Shown here: one piece after another, positions 1 through 7,587 of the stretch | Numbering within the stretch: the stretch's first letter is position 1 | Layout: the number at the start of each line of letters is the position of its first letter | Assembly (NCBI RefSeq): GCF_002855515.1 | Contig: NZ_PKRP01000006.1 | Location: forward strand, 310,001 to 374,000 | Source of the DNA: Rhizobium sp. TH135 | Lineage (GTDB): Bacteria > Pseudomonadota > Alphaproteobacteria > Rhizobiales > Rhizobiaceae | DNA length: 64,000 nt | Direction of reading: 5' to 3' | The notes under the pieces: generated by a model | The model's input: only the letters and a program-made list of their open reading frames with translations | What the model was told of the DNA's origin: nothing | The model's database searches: none | Translations under genes and position numbers: made by a program

Positions 1-1
1 A

Positions 2-238
2 TCCTGGCTCGCCAGCGCCCATATTCAAGCGATCGGCAAAGCCCACGCCTTCGAACAGGCCAACAAGCGAACAGCCTGGCTCGCGGGCCGATATTTCATC
101 GCCATCAACGGCTATAAGCTGAACCTGACGGCTGCCGACCAGGAAAGCTTGAAACTGCAGATCGAGGATCTGATCGTCACCGACGTGGATCCTGCAGAGC
201 TTGCGTGGGAACTGGAGCTACGCTTGCAGCAGCTGTGA
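2..238 (+). CDS. Doc/Fic-family death-on-curing toxin, C-terminal part (cut by window edge)
   Basis: An open frame enters from the left edge and stops at TGA 236-238, giving the last 78 residues. It carries HAFEQANKRTA, matching the Fic/Doc motif HxFx(D)xNKR used for nucleotide binding and kinase-like transfer to EF-Tu in Doc. The position usually occupied by Asp in phage P1 Doc is Gln here; I believe related proteins with Q exist, but activity is not assured. The following helix (AGRYFIAINGYKL) fits the family. The antitoxin partner would lie upstream, outside the window. Function is inferred from the motif and fold only. Confidence 0.75.
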   Translation, partial: SWLASAHIQAIGKAHAFEQANKRTAWLAGRYFIAINGYKLNLTAADQESLKLQIEDLIVTDVDPAELAWELELRLQQL

Positions 239-244
239 TCGTCC

Positions 245-550
245 TCACAGCCTCTCCCGCACCGCCTCTTCCACCACATAATCCGCCGCAAACCGCTCCT
301 CGCGCAGCGGCTTCACCCGCCGGATACTCTCTTCATATAGCGGATGCGCCTTGTAGGCGGCAAGCGCCCTCTCGTCTTCGAACTCACCATAGACGACGAG
401 GTCGATGCTGCGGTGAAAGCCATCCGTCTTCATATTCGTGCCGATCTCCAGCCGCGTCGCGCTTGGGATCTCGGTGAGGATGGACAGCCCTGCCCTGACT
501 GCCTCGACATTCTCGGGGCTCACCGTGAAGAAGACGATGTGGCGGATCAT
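245..550 (-). CDS. Dabb-domain (stress-responsive A/B barrel) protein
   Basis: A 101-residue protein beginning MIRHIVFFTV, the usual N-terminus of the Dabb ferredoxin-like barrel family, followed by IDLVVYGEF and a C-terminal amphipathic helix. Dabb proteins form small dimeric alpha-beta barrels; some are enzymes, most have no assigned reaction. The frame could be extended upstream to 673, but the extra N-terminal residues are basic, low-complexity and unlike the family, so the ATG at 550 is preferred. It lies 91 bp downstream of the GH19 gene on the same strand, with no sign of a functional link. Confidence 0.85.
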   Translation of the reverse strand: MIRHIVFFTVSPENVEAVRAGLSILTEIPSATRLEIGTNMKTDGFHRSIDLVVYGEFEDERALAAYKAHPLYEESIRRVKPLREERFAADYVVEEAVRERL

Positions 551-641
551 GGGGCACCCTTTAAACCTGTTGCAGCGCAAAAGCCGATAGCATCGCGCAG
601 GCCCCCGCTCAATCGGCCATGCGGCCGCATCGACGCTTCGC

Positions 642-1262
642 TCACACCATAAGCCCGGCCCGGATCGCCGCATCGAAGGTTCTGGCCGTCACTGCGATCT
701 TCGCCGCCCGGTCCCGCCCGTTGACGATTTTGCGCGCCCCCGTCCAGTCCGCTTTCGCGCCGTAGAAATGATCGGAGAGCTTGGCACCGGAAAACAGCCC
801 CTCGGTCATGCCGACGACGAGAATGGTTGCCGCGACATCGAGCCGGAGAGCAAGGTCCGGCTGCCCCACGAGATCGAGCCCGGTCACCCGGCTCATCTTT
901 GCATAGTTCTCGCGATGCGTGATCTGCACCAGCCCCCGGCCATAATAGCTGTGCCCCTGCTCGTCGCGCCGCCAATAGGGCGTCGACACCGTCGGCAGCT
1001 TGCCCGCCCGCCAGGCCCGCTCCAACCTTGCCACCGCATCCTCATCGGTCGCAGCAAACGTCTCGCGCACCGCCTGCATGGTGCCACCGGTCTCGTGGTG
1101 CGCGGTTGCCAGCATATAGGCGAGCCAGCGCGGATCGGCCCAGCCGCGCGCCGAAAAGCGCGTCAGCACCGCCTCCACACCCTCCACCTGCCCCTGGGTC
1201 AGCCGGCCGCCGAACACGGCATTGCGCAGCCCCGCGAAGACGATTCGCCGGTCGATCCGCAT
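642..1262 (-). CDS. GH19 chitinase/endolysin-like protein
   Basis: A 206-residue protein without a signal peptide. ATAHHETGGTMQAVRE resembles the catalytic Glu segment of glycoside hydrolase family 19, and YYGRGLVQITHRENYAK matches the family signature GRGxxQxTxxxNY. Bacterial GH19 proteins of this size are usually phage endolysins that cut peptidoglycan, or secreted chitinases; absence of a signal favours an endolysin-like role. No holin, spanin or tail gene is adjacent, so it looks like an isolated phage or gene-transfer-agent relic near the orphan terminase at 2.5-4 kb. Whether it is active or only domesticated cannot be told. Confidence 0.8.
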   Translation of the reverse strand: MRIDRRIVFAGLRNAVFGGRLTQGQVEGVEAVLTRFSARGWADPRWLAYMLATAHHETGGTMQAVRETFAATDEDAVARLERAWRAGKLPTVSTPYWRRDEQGHSYYGRGLVQITHRENYAKMSRVTGLDLVGQPDLALRLDVAATILVVGMTEGLFSGAKLSDHFYGAKADWTGARKIVNGRDRAAKIAVTARTFDAAIRAGLMV

Positions 1263-1344
1263 GGTGAGATCCTCGATTTCGGGAGGGGGTGCCGCCTTGC
1301 GCCCGTCCTAGCGCCGGGTCGGGCTCAAAAAAACTTCAGAACTA

Positions 1345-1371
1345 AAACGATTGAAGAAATTTCAATCGTTT
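1345..1371. promoter_or_regulatory. Perfect 11-bp inverted repeat in an AT-rich intergenic region
   Basis: AAACGATTGAA (1345-1355) and TTCAATCGTTT (1361-1371) form a perfect dyad around GAAAT. It lies between the start of the GH19 gene (1262, leftward) and the small ORF at 1473 (rightward), a position suited to an operator. On the minus strand the dyad is followed at a distance by a T7 run, so a hairpin/terminator role is also possible. Confidence 0.4.
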
Positions 1372-1472
1372 AGACCGCGTTCCGTTCACATTTACAAAGC
1401 CTTAACAGTGTGGAACTTTCCGCCCATGAAGACGTTTTGGAAGCCGATACTTCCAACATGAGGAGGGAAGAC

Positions 1473-1598
1473 ATGCAGACGACCACTTCGACCAAGACCG
1501 CCGCCCCGGCAACGATCCCGGCCCATGTCCTGCAGCGCCTCGAAAACGAATGGCGCCAGGTCCGCCAGCCGGCCGAGCAGCCCGGTCAGGCCAAGTAA
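1473..1598 (+). CDS. 41-residue small protein of unknown function
   Basis: A short ORF (MQTTTSTKTAAP...) with a very good Shine-Dalgarno AGGAGGG at 1461-1467, five bases before the ATG at 1473, and a rho-independent terminator 25 bp after its stop. An in-frame ATG at 1458 precedes the Shine-Dalgarno and is unlikely to be used. The sequence has a Thr/Ala/Pro-rich N-terminal third and a short amphipathic helix (HVLQRLENEWRQVRQ), with no signal peptide or membrane segment. The tidy RBS and terminator argue for a real expressed gene forming its own transcription unit. No function is recognised. Confidence 0.65.
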   Translation: MQTTTSTKTAAPATIPAHVLQRLENEWRQVRQPAEQPGQAK

Positions 1599-1622
1599 AC
1601 CGATCCACCGCATTGCATGATC

Positions 1623-1653
1623 AACCGGCGTCCGAAAGGGCGCCGGTTTTTTT
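1623..1653 (+). terminator. Rho-independent terminator after the 41-residue ORF
   Basis: AACCGGCG (1623-1630) pairs with CGCCGGTT (1641-1648) around a 10-base loop, and the arm runs directly into a T7 tract ending at 1653. Confidence 0.85.
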
Positions 1654-1686
1654 GTTTGGGGGGATGATGGCATTCGACGTTCATAT

Positions 1687-1811
1687 CTCCCCCCTTGCGG
1701 GGGAGAACGAAAAATCGAAGGCTTAGGCGAGCGTAAGCCGCCTAAACTTCAGATTTTCCAGGAGAGGGGATCCGTTCAGTGGGCACCTTCCCGGCGGAAC
1801 CCTGTTCAGTT
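1687..1811 (+). repeat. Composite palindromic repeat R1 (module A only)
   Basis: The core at 1712-1756 starts AAATCGAAGGCTTAGGCG and ends CGCCTAAACTTCAGATTT, an imperfect hairpin (module A). It is followed by GAGGGGATCCGTTCAGTGGG. The same module recurs in R2 (2391-2435), R3 (4085-4130, reversed) and R4 (8505-8549). R1 lies upstream of the DUF559 gene. Confidence 0.8.
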
Positions 1812-1881
1812 GCCACGAACGAAGAGATCTTGCCACCACAACCCACAAGCGCATACTGCCCCAATCCAACAGGCCAATCCC

Positions 1882-2238
1882 ATGCGCCACGAACCCAAAC
1901 CCCTCGCCCGAACCCGGGCACGCCAGATGCGCGCCGACCCGACCACCCCGGAAGCCCGCCTCTGGCGCGCGCTGCGTGATCGCCAACTCGCCGGCGCAAA
2001 ATTCCGCCGCCAGGTCCCGCTTCGTGGCTACATCCTCGATTTCGTCTGCTTCGAAGCAAAGTTGATTATCGAAGTCGACGGTGGCCAACACGGCGACAAT
2101 ACTCGGGACATCCACCGCGACGCCCTCTTCCGCGCCGAAGGCTTCCGCATCCTGCGCTTCTGGAACGATGAGGTGCTGGAGCATATCGACGACCTCTGCC
2201 GGCATATTCTGTCGGAACTGCGAAACGGTGGGGAGTGA
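1882..2238 (+). CDS. DUF559 (Vsr-like restriction-endonuclease fold) protein
   Basis: A 118-residue protein. RQMRADPTTPEARLWRALRDR followed by FRRQVPLRGYILDFVCF and IIEVDGGQH matches DUF559, a PD-(D/E)xK-like fold related to Vsr mismatch endonucleases; the IxEVDGxQH motif and the upstream Asp are the expected metal-binding positions. The ATG at 1882 begins just before the conserved region; the frame stays open to 1810 but that extension is not family-like. DUF559 genes are common, scattered accessory genes; their biological target is not known. It sits between repeats R1 and R2 and converges on the terminase. Confidence 0.85.
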   Translation: MRHEPKPLARTRARQMRADPTTPEARLWRALRDRQLAGAKFRRQVPLRGYILDFVCFEAKLIIEVDGGQHGDNTRDIHRDALFRAEGFRILRFWNDEVLEHIDDLCRHILSELRNGGE

Positions 2239-2241
2239 TTG

Positions 2242-2495
2242 TGCCAACGGAACCGATCCCCTCACCAACAAAATCTGAGGTTTAGCCCTCATCGGGCTAA
2301 GCCCTTGATTTTGTAACCTCTCCCACAGAGGGGAGAGGGGACGATGCCGCAACCGCGCACTCCCTCTCCCCCTCTGTGGGGGAGAAAGCGAAATCGAAGG
2401 CTTAGGCGAGCGCAAGCCGCCTAAACTTCAGATTTCGCAAGTGAGGGGATTGGTTCAGTGGGCACCTTCCCGACAGGATCAGTTCAGTGGTCATC
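2242..2495 (+). repeat. Composite palindromic repeat R2 (modules B then A)
   Basis: Module B at 2271-2311 starts AAATCTGAGGTTTAGCCC and ends GGGCTAAGCCCTTGATTT. Module A is at 2391-2435. Outer flanks carry GGAACCGATCCCCTC on the left and GAGGGGATTGGTTCAGTGGG on the right, which are inverted relative to each other. The whole unit is the inverted counterpart of R3, so the terminase lies between inverted copies. Confidence 0.85.
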
Positions 2496-2529
2496 GCCAT
2501 TCCGCCGATCCGTCCAACTGAGACCCACC

Positions 2530-4023
2530 TCACACCCCCCGGATCCTCGGCTCGCCGCCGCCCTCCAGCATCAGCGCTGTCAGCGCCCAGACCAGCGCAT
2601 CGAGCCGGTCCGGCGAGCGCCCGTTCGACAGTCCCTCCGGGCCGAAGTCACACATCTGGTCCTCCAGCTCGACAAACCGCCCCGCATGCAGAACCCGGCC
2701 CTGCTCGTACAAGGCCGCGACCGGCTCGGCGCGCAAAAACTTGCCGCGTGTCGCCCTGACCGTCGTCACCGGCAGCCGCGCCTCGATGCCTTCCAGCACC
2801 GCGCGCACCATGTCGCCGCCCTGGTTCACCTCGGCCACCACCCGGTCTGCCTCGAAACGCCTGTAGGCGGAAACTACCGCCCGCGCCCAGCCCGCCGGGC
2901 CGGCGCCGTCAACCGAACAATCCGAGAGCACCACCGCCTGGCCATTTTCCTTCAGCCCCGCGACGACAATGCCGCAGCAAGCCGAAACGCCACCCGCCGG
3001 CGGATCGACAGCCACCACGATGCGGCGCAAGGGTTCCGCCAGTTTCACCACGATCTCGTCGAGCCGTGCGCGCTTCCACAGGCCATCCGCCCGGTCCTCG
3101 ATCAGCTCGCCGTCCAGTTCCTGCCGCCCGAGCCTTGTCCCCCCATAGCGGGCCTGAAGCGCGCCCAAAAACCCCGGCGCCAGATGCGCCGCATTGGCCG
3201 AAGTCGCCATGCGCGTCAGCACCGTCCCCTCATCCGCCATCAGCCGCTTCAACAGCGGCACCGGCCGTGGCGTCGTCGTCACCACCTGGCGCGGATCATC
3301 GCCCAGCCGCAGCGCAAACTGCAGCATGTCATAGGTCTCGTCGGCATGTTTCCATTTGGCGAGCTCGTCGCACCAGGCGAGATGAAACTGCGGCCCGCGC
3401 AGGCTTTCGGGATCTTCCGAGGAGAAGATCTGCGCGATCGCCCCGTTCGGCCAGACCAGCCGGCGCCTCGAAATCTCCACCTCCGGCCGCATGCGCCGCG
3501 CAATCCGCGAAAGCCCCGAGGCCCCGTCGATCATCACCTCACGCGCATCGCCCAGCGTTTCCGCCACCAGCGCAATCCGCAAATCCGTCCGCCGTCCCGC
3601 CGCCAGCACCTGTGCCTGCACCCATTCGGCACCAGCCCGCGTCTTGCCCGATCCACGACCGCCGAGGATCAGCCAGCTCAGCCAGTCTCCTTCAGGCGGA
3701 AGTTGCTCGCGCCGTGCCAGAAGCCTCCAGTCGCGGGCGAGAAAGGCAAGTTCGGAGAGCGTGAGTTGCGAGAGATTGAGCCGCCCCCGCTCCTGTCCAA
3801 GCTGCACACCTCCGTGCGCTCCGACCGGGACCATCAATCCTGCCCGTGCCCGGGTTTCAGGCGCCGTAGCCTCGGTGATCGCGCCCTTCAGCGCTTTCGA
3901 CCTGCGGATGCCGTCCGCGATCCCGCCCAGCCCGTGGTTCAGATCTCCAACAATGCCGAGCGCCGATGTCTGCGCTTTCGCCGTCCGATCCCGCTCCAGC
4001 CTGCCCTGGGATTTCGGCGTCAT
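2530..4023 (-). CDS. Phage/GTA-type terminase large subunit (orphan)
   Basis: A 497-residue packaging ATPase-nuclease. Walker A GGRGSGKT is at residues 121-128, Walker B-like FHLAWCDELAKW follows, and the C-terminal RNase H-like nuclease begins VVAVDPPAGG. This arrangement matches HK97-like/gene-transfer-agent terminases, which pump DNA into proheads. The ATG at 4023 has AGGAG seven bases upstream; compared with the GTA family this adds about 63 N-terminal residues, and ATG 3834 is an alternative. Portal, protease and capsid genes should follow, but the next genes are DUF559 and unrelated ones, so this is an orphan or relic. Inverted repeats R2 and R3 flank it. Confidence 0.9.
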   Translation of the reverse strand: MTPKSQGRLERDRTAKAQTSALGIVGDLNHGLGGIADGIRRSKALKGAITEATAPETRARAGLMVPVGAHGGVQLGQERGRLNLSQLTLSELAFLARDWRLLARREQLPPEGDWLSWLILGGRGSGKTRAGAEWVQAQVLAAGRRTDLRIALVAETLGDAREVMIDGASGLSRIARRMRPEVEISRRRLVWPNGAIAQIFSSEDPESLRGPQFHLAWCDELAKWKHADETYDMLQFALRLGDDPRQVVTTTPRPVPLLKRLMADEGTVLTRMATSANAAHLAPGFLGALQARYGGTRLGRQELDGELIEDRADGLWKRARLDEIVVKLAEPLRRIVVAVDPPAGGVSACCGIVVAGLKENGQAVVLSDCSVDGAGPAGWARAVVSAYRRFEADRVVAEVNQGGDMVRAVLEGIEARLPVTTVRATRGKFLRAEPVAALYEQGRVLHAGRFVELEDQMCDFGPEGLSNGRSPDRLDALVWALTALMLEGGGEPRIRGV

Positions 4024-4055
4024 CGGCAGTCTCCTGGAAGCATCGGCTGGCCGTG

Positions 4056-4285
4056 TGGCAACAGAACCGATCCCCTGACTTGCGAAATCTGAAGTTTAGG
4101 CGGCTTGCGCTGACCTCAAGCCTTCGATTTCGCTTTCTCCCCCACAGAGGGGGGAAGAGGGAGCGCGAGACCAGCCGCGTCGACACCTCTCCCCTCTGTG
4201 GGAGAGGTTACAAAATCGAGGGCTTAGCCCGATCAGGGCTAAACCTCAGATTTTGTTGGTGAGGGGATCCGTTCAGTTGGCAATC
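4056..4285 (-). repeat. Composite palindromic repeat R3 (A' then B'), inverted copy of R2
   Basis: Reversed module A lies at 4085-4130 and reversed module B at 4213-4253, flanked by GAACCGATCCCCTGAC on the left and GAGGGGATCCGTTCAGTTGG on the right. It fills the gap between the terminase start and the possible small-terminase gene; nothing else is seen in this 304-bp gap. Confidence 0.85.
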
Positions 4286-4328
4286 CATCAACATGACCTA
4301 GCGAAAAGCGATCAACCCAAAGCCTCCC

Positions 4329-4802
4329 TCACGGCGGCCCCCGCCCATCGGCGAGTCCCCCAACCTCCGCCATCCGCACCGCCACCGCCGCATCCAGCCG
4401 CTCAGCCACCCCAGCCTCGACCCGGGCTGCAATCAGCGCTTCGACCTCACCGCGCAGCGCCTCCGGATCGCGCGCCTCCAGCGCCCGCTCCTCGGCATCC
4501 ACACGGTCGCGCTCCAGCTGGCGCAAGAGCGCATCGATCTTTTCCAGCGTGCGGACGATCAGCGCAATCGCATCGGTCGCTGCCTTGATATCGGCGCGCG
4601 CCTGCTTGGACAGCGCCTCGTCGGCCCCGTCGAGCACCGCCTCAGCACCCGCCCGCAAGCGGCGAAAGAGGTCGAACTGGGCGCGCATCTCGGCGGTGAA
4701 TTCGTTGAGCAGCGCATCCAGCTCGCCCGCCCCCGCCGCCTTCACCTCGATGACCTCAGGCAGCGCCTCGTCCAGATCCCCCCGTCGATCCCCGTCCAGC
4801 AT
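4329..4802 (-). CDS. Helical coiled-coil protein upstream of terminase, possible small terminase
   Basis: A 157-residue acidic, almost wholly alpha-helical protein rich in Ala, Glu, Leu and Arg, with heptad-like stretches (IKAATDAIALIVRTLEKIDA; LRQLERDRVDAEERAL). GGAGGG sits five bases before the ATG at 4802. Its place directly upstream of the large terminase on the same strand is where gene-transfer-agent clusters encode the small, DNA-recognising terminase subunit (g1/TerS), and TerS proteins are helical oligomers. I see no diagnostic motif, so the assignment rests on position and composition. Confidence 0.5.
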   Translation of the reverse strand: MLDGDRRGDLDEALPEVIEVKAAGAGELDALLNEFTAEMRAQFDLFRRLRAGAEAVLDGADEALSKQARADIKAATDAIALIVRTLEKIDALLRQLERDRVDAEERALEARDPEALRGEVEALIAARVEAGVAERLDAAVAVRMAEVGGLADGRGPP

Positions 4803-4817
4803 GGCGCCCTCCGAAAC

Positions 4818-4842
4818 GAAAAAGGGCCCGCACAGCGGACCC
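4818..4842 (-). terminator. Rho-independent terminator downstream of 4937-5764, inside the leader of 4329-4802
   Basis: Read leftward, GGGTCCGC (4842-4835) pairs with GCGGGCCC (4831-4824) with one G-T wobble around TGT, followed by a T-run at 4823-4818. It would end the HEPN-like transcript, but it lies only 15 bases before the ATG at 4802. Confidence 0.7.
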
Positions 4843-4936
4843 TCTCCAAACCTTCACCGGAAGCGCCTCAACCCTTGCGGCCACAGCTTTCCGATCATGT
4901 CAAAACCCTAGCGAATGACCGTCACGGTGTCAAGGA

Positions 4937-5764
4937 TTATTTTCCTATTTCAGCCAGCGAGACTGAGTTTGTGGTGGTCAGCGCTTGCACCGGTATACTC
5001 GCGAGCATCGCTGTGACTGCGCTCCTAGAGATCCCGAGCATCGAAATGGCTTCATTGGCATCAAGAAGCACTTCTGGATGTGCAATCGGGTTTCGGTGAA
5101 GCTTCGCGATCTGCTTCAACGTTTCCCATACCTTTTCATCGCCAACTTGAGATGCAGCCATTTTCGCAGCGATGTTCCCGATCGTTTCGGGAAATGGGCG
5201 TACTTGTTCACCAGCCACGGAGTCCCAGTATCGCCGCACCACTGCCTCAACAACCCGAAACGTGTGAAATCCGCAAGCTGTGAAACGCTCAAATGCTAAA
5301 CAACGACCCGCCTCTTGTGCATCTTCAAAGGCTTCCGGAACTTTTGTCCAAGTATCCAACGGGAACAAACTCCCACCGTTCTCGATCAGTTTATCAACGT
5401 CATACGTATCTTTCGCGGAGACTAGGAACGTGGGGAATGTGGCCAACTCCGACAACAGAATCATCTTGAACCGGTTTGCCGCTTCGGTGACCGACCAAAT
5501 CTCAAAATCTTGAAATTGGTAGGACTCCTCTTTGACAGTCTTGTCAAAAAGTTCATCGATAGCGATTTCTAATGCTGCCGCGCTATGACGAGATATTTTT
5601 ACAAACGGCGAATAAACCGAATTCTGAACTAAGTTACTCAGAGCAGTTTTTGCGCTAAACAGCAGGTATCGAGCGGATCCAACCGAACTTTCTGCCCGAA
5701 GTTCTCCGAGGCGCTCGATTGGTCCGATGCTTTCGATTATCCACGTAAGACTGATCCGCTGCAT
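4937..5764 (-). CDS. AT-rich accessory protein with a HEPN-like RxxxxH motif
   Basis: A 275-residue soluble protein with no signal peptide. Its base composition is clearly more AT-rich than its neighbours, suggesting recent acquisition. Near the C-terminus HRNPIAHPE fits the R-x4-H signature (R224, H229) of HEPN domains, helical bundles that act as RNases in many toxin-antitoxin and anti-phage systems. The preceding helices (FERFTACGFHTFRVVEAVVRRYW) suit such a bundle. No Walker, nuclease or transposase motif is seen. The gene sits alone beside phage packaging genes, so a defence-island role is possible but unproven; many similar proteins are only annotated hypothetical. Confidence 0.6.
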   Translation of the reverse strand: MQRISLTWIIESIGPIERLGELRAESSVGSARYLLFSAKTALSNLVQNSVYSPFVKISRHSAAALEIAIDELFDKTVKEESYQFQDFEIWSVTEAANRFKMILLSELATFPTFLVSAKDTYDVDKLIENGGSLFPLDTWTKVPEAFEDAQEAGRCLAFERFTACGFHTFRVVEAVVRRYWDSVAGEQVRPFPETIGNIAAKMAASQVGDEKVWETLKQIAKLHRNPIAHPEVLLDANEAISMLGISRSAVTAMLASIPVQALTTTNSVSLAEIGK

Positions 5765-5823
5765 ACAAAACCCCTATAGACTACGAAAGTCCTAGGTGCA
5801 TTAAGCCCAAAGCACAACCCCGC

Positions 5824-7050
5824 TCACCCCGCCTTAGACCGGTTCCGCCCCGCACTCTTCGCCTCATACAGCGCGAGATCCGCCCGTGTGACCAGATCGC
5901 GCGGGTTGCGCAGATCACCCTCCCCCGTGCCGGCATAGCCGACAGAAACAGTGACATGGCTGAGGCCATCGACGCGGGCGGGATGGGGAATGGCAAGGTC
6001 GCGCACGCTGCGCACCAGGCGGTCGGCGAGAAAGGCCCCGCCGGTCTTCGCGTCGACGGCGAACAGCAGCGTGAATTCCTCGCCGCCATAGCGCGCGGCA
6101 AAGCCGTCGTGGCGGGCGGCGAAGGTGGAGAGGGCAGAGGCGATCCGGCGCAGGCAGTCGTCGCCGGCGACATGGCCGAAGCGGTCGTTGAAGGCCTTGA
6201 AGTGGTCGACATCGACCATCAGCAGCAGCACCTCCTCGCGCTCGGAAAACCAGGTCTCCAGCGTCTCGTCGAGATGGCGGCGGTTCGGAATGCCGGTCAG
6301 CATGTCGGTCAGCGTCAGGTCGCGCAAGGCCGCGCCGCGGCGCTCGGCCCGGTCGGCGCGGTTTTGCGCGTCATAGCGGGCGAGATAGGTCAGACAGCGC
6401 TGTCGCTCCACATGCCAGTTGCCGTAGAGCGTGAAGAAGAGCCCGGTCACCACCTGCACGGTGAGCGGAAAGATAAGGTTCTCGTCCAGCCCCGGCTTGT
6501 TATAGATGACCCAGAGCGCCGCCAGACAGGTGACGCTGGTGAAGACCAGAGCCCAGCGATAGCGCAGCACCAGCAGCATGTTGCCGAAGAGCAGTACCAG
6601 CGGCAGTTCGCCCAGCGTGTAGCTCGCATAGGCCGATTGCGAGATGTAGAGCAGGTAAAGCGGCAAAAGGCTTGCGACGAACATGCCCTGCAGCAGCAAC
6701 AGTTCGCGAAAGGCCGGCGGCAGGCGCGGCACGAGATAGAAGATCGCCAGCGATCCCGGGACCAGAACGAAAAGCCGCATCGCCACCGTGAAGGGCTGGA
6801 TGTCCGCCATCAGGTAAAGGCTGGTCAGGTTGTAGATGTTGTAGACGATCAGGCCGACGATGATCGCGTGGCGCAGGTGCTTGATCCGCTCGCCGCCGAA
6901 ATCGCGCTCCTCGGCGCGTTCCACTTCGGGCGGCATCCGCAACAGCCAGTCCAGCCGGCTCCTTGCACCCGAAGGTGCGGCGCCCACATCCGCGTCACTC
7001 AATTCCTGTCTTTCCCTGTCCGGCTGCCCCACAGCAGCTCTGGGGAACAA
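5824..7050 (-). CDS. Membrane-bound diguanylate cyclase (GGDEF)
   Basis: Up to 408 residues. The N-terminal half has about six hydrophobic segments (from HLRHAIIVGLIVYNIYNL to VVTGLFFTLYGNWHV), then a linker and a GGDEF domain: LTDMLTGIPNRRHLDETL, VDVDHFKAFNDRFGHVAGDD and the active-site loop RYGGEEF. It should make c-di-GMP from GTP at the membrane. The inhibitory RxxD site seven residues before the loop is degenerate (RHDG), so product feedback is probably lost. The longest frame starts with TTG at 7050; GTG 6987 or ATG 6936 are equally possible starts. A paralogue of the same layout lies at 16.5-17.7 kb. Confidence 0.88.
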   Translation of the reverse strand: MFPRAAVGQPDRERQELSDADVGAAPSGARSRLDWLLRMPPEVERAEERDFGGERIKHLRHAIIVGLIVYNIYNLTSLYLMADIQPFTVAMRLFVLVPGSLAIFYLVPRLPPAFRELLLLQGMFVASLLPLYLLYISQSAYASYTLGELPLVLLFGNMLLVLRYRWALVFTSVTCLAALWVIYNKPGLDENLIFPLTVQVVTGLFFTLYGNWHVERQRCLTYLARYDAQNRADRAERRGAALRDLTLTDMLTGIPNRRHLDETLETWFSEREEVLLLMVDVDHFKAFNDRFGHVAGDDCLRRIASALSTFAARHDGFAARYGGEEFTLLFAVDAKTGGAFLADRLVRSVRDLAIPHPARVDGLSHVTVSVGYAGTGEGDLRNPRDLVTRADLALYEAKSAGRNRSKAG

Positions 7051-7195
7051 TCATCAGCCAGGCTTACGAATATTTCGCTAATTTAGGTGGCGCAAATGCG
7101 CAGATACCGCAGAATTTCAGGGGAAATTGGAGGGCCGGCCGCGCCGGCCGGAAGCCCCCGCGAAGTCGTGACGGGAGCACCCTTTTAAGGACTCG

Positions 7196-7546
7196 TCAGG
7201 CGTCGGGCCCGCCGAACTGCTCCCAGGCCATCATGGCATCGCCCGCATACATCAGCGAGGGTCCGCCGCCCATATAGACCGCCAGCCCCAGCGTCTCCTC
7301 GAATTCCGCCTTGGTGGTGCCGAGCTTGATCAGCGCCTCCGTGTGAAAGCCGATGCAGCCGTCGCAGCGGGTGGAAATGGCAATGCCGAGCGCTACGAGT
7401 TCCTTCACCTTCTTCGACAGCGCGCCATCCTTCGTCGCCGCGCCAGCCATGGCCGAAAAGCCTGACATCACATCGGGAATATCCTTGCGCAGGGTCTTGA
7501 TCCCGCTCGAGATGTCCCGGGTGATGGCGATGTAATCCTTGCTCAT
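7196..7546 (-). CDS. Carboxymuconolactone decarboxylase/AhpD-like protein
   Basis: A 116-residue protein with the AhpD/CMD core: ELVALGIAISTRCDGCIGFHTEALIKLG contains the redox pair CDGC and the downstream His typical of alkylhydroperoxidase-type members, followed by the helix FEETLGLAVYMGGGPS. Such proteins are small helical oligomers, usually peroxide- or thiol-active. It is a lone gene with a perfect AT-rich palindrome 14 bp upstream of its start that may bind a regulator. Substrate unknown. Confidence 0.88.
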   Translation of the reverse strand: MSKDYIAITRDISSGIKTLRKDIPDVMSGFSAMAGAATKDGALSKKVKELVALGIAISTRCDGCIGFHTEALIKLGTTKAEFEETLGLAVYMGGGPSLMYAGDAMMAWEQFGGPDA

Positions 7547-7559
7547 GGCGGTGTCTCCA

Positions 7560-7587
7560 AATATATATACGATAGTTCATATATATT
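7560..7587. promoter_or_regulatory. AT-rich palindrome upstream of the AhpD-like gene
   Basis: AATATATA (7560-7567) and TATATATT (7580-7587) form a perfect inverted repeat with a 12-base spacer just before the start of the gene at 7546. It is suitable as a dimeric repressor site overlapping the promoter; no regulator is assigned. Confidence 0.5.

Noticed and set aside
2458..4092. Long rightward open frame opposite the terminase
   Set aside because: Pro/Arg/His-rich translation without motifs; it is the antisense shadow of the terminase, which has Walker and nuclease motifs and a Shine-Dalgarno.
7133..7149. GC-rich hairpin GGCCGGC/GCCGGCC downstream of the AhpD-like gene as a terminator
   Set aside because: No T-tract follows on the relevant strand, so it was not called as a feature.
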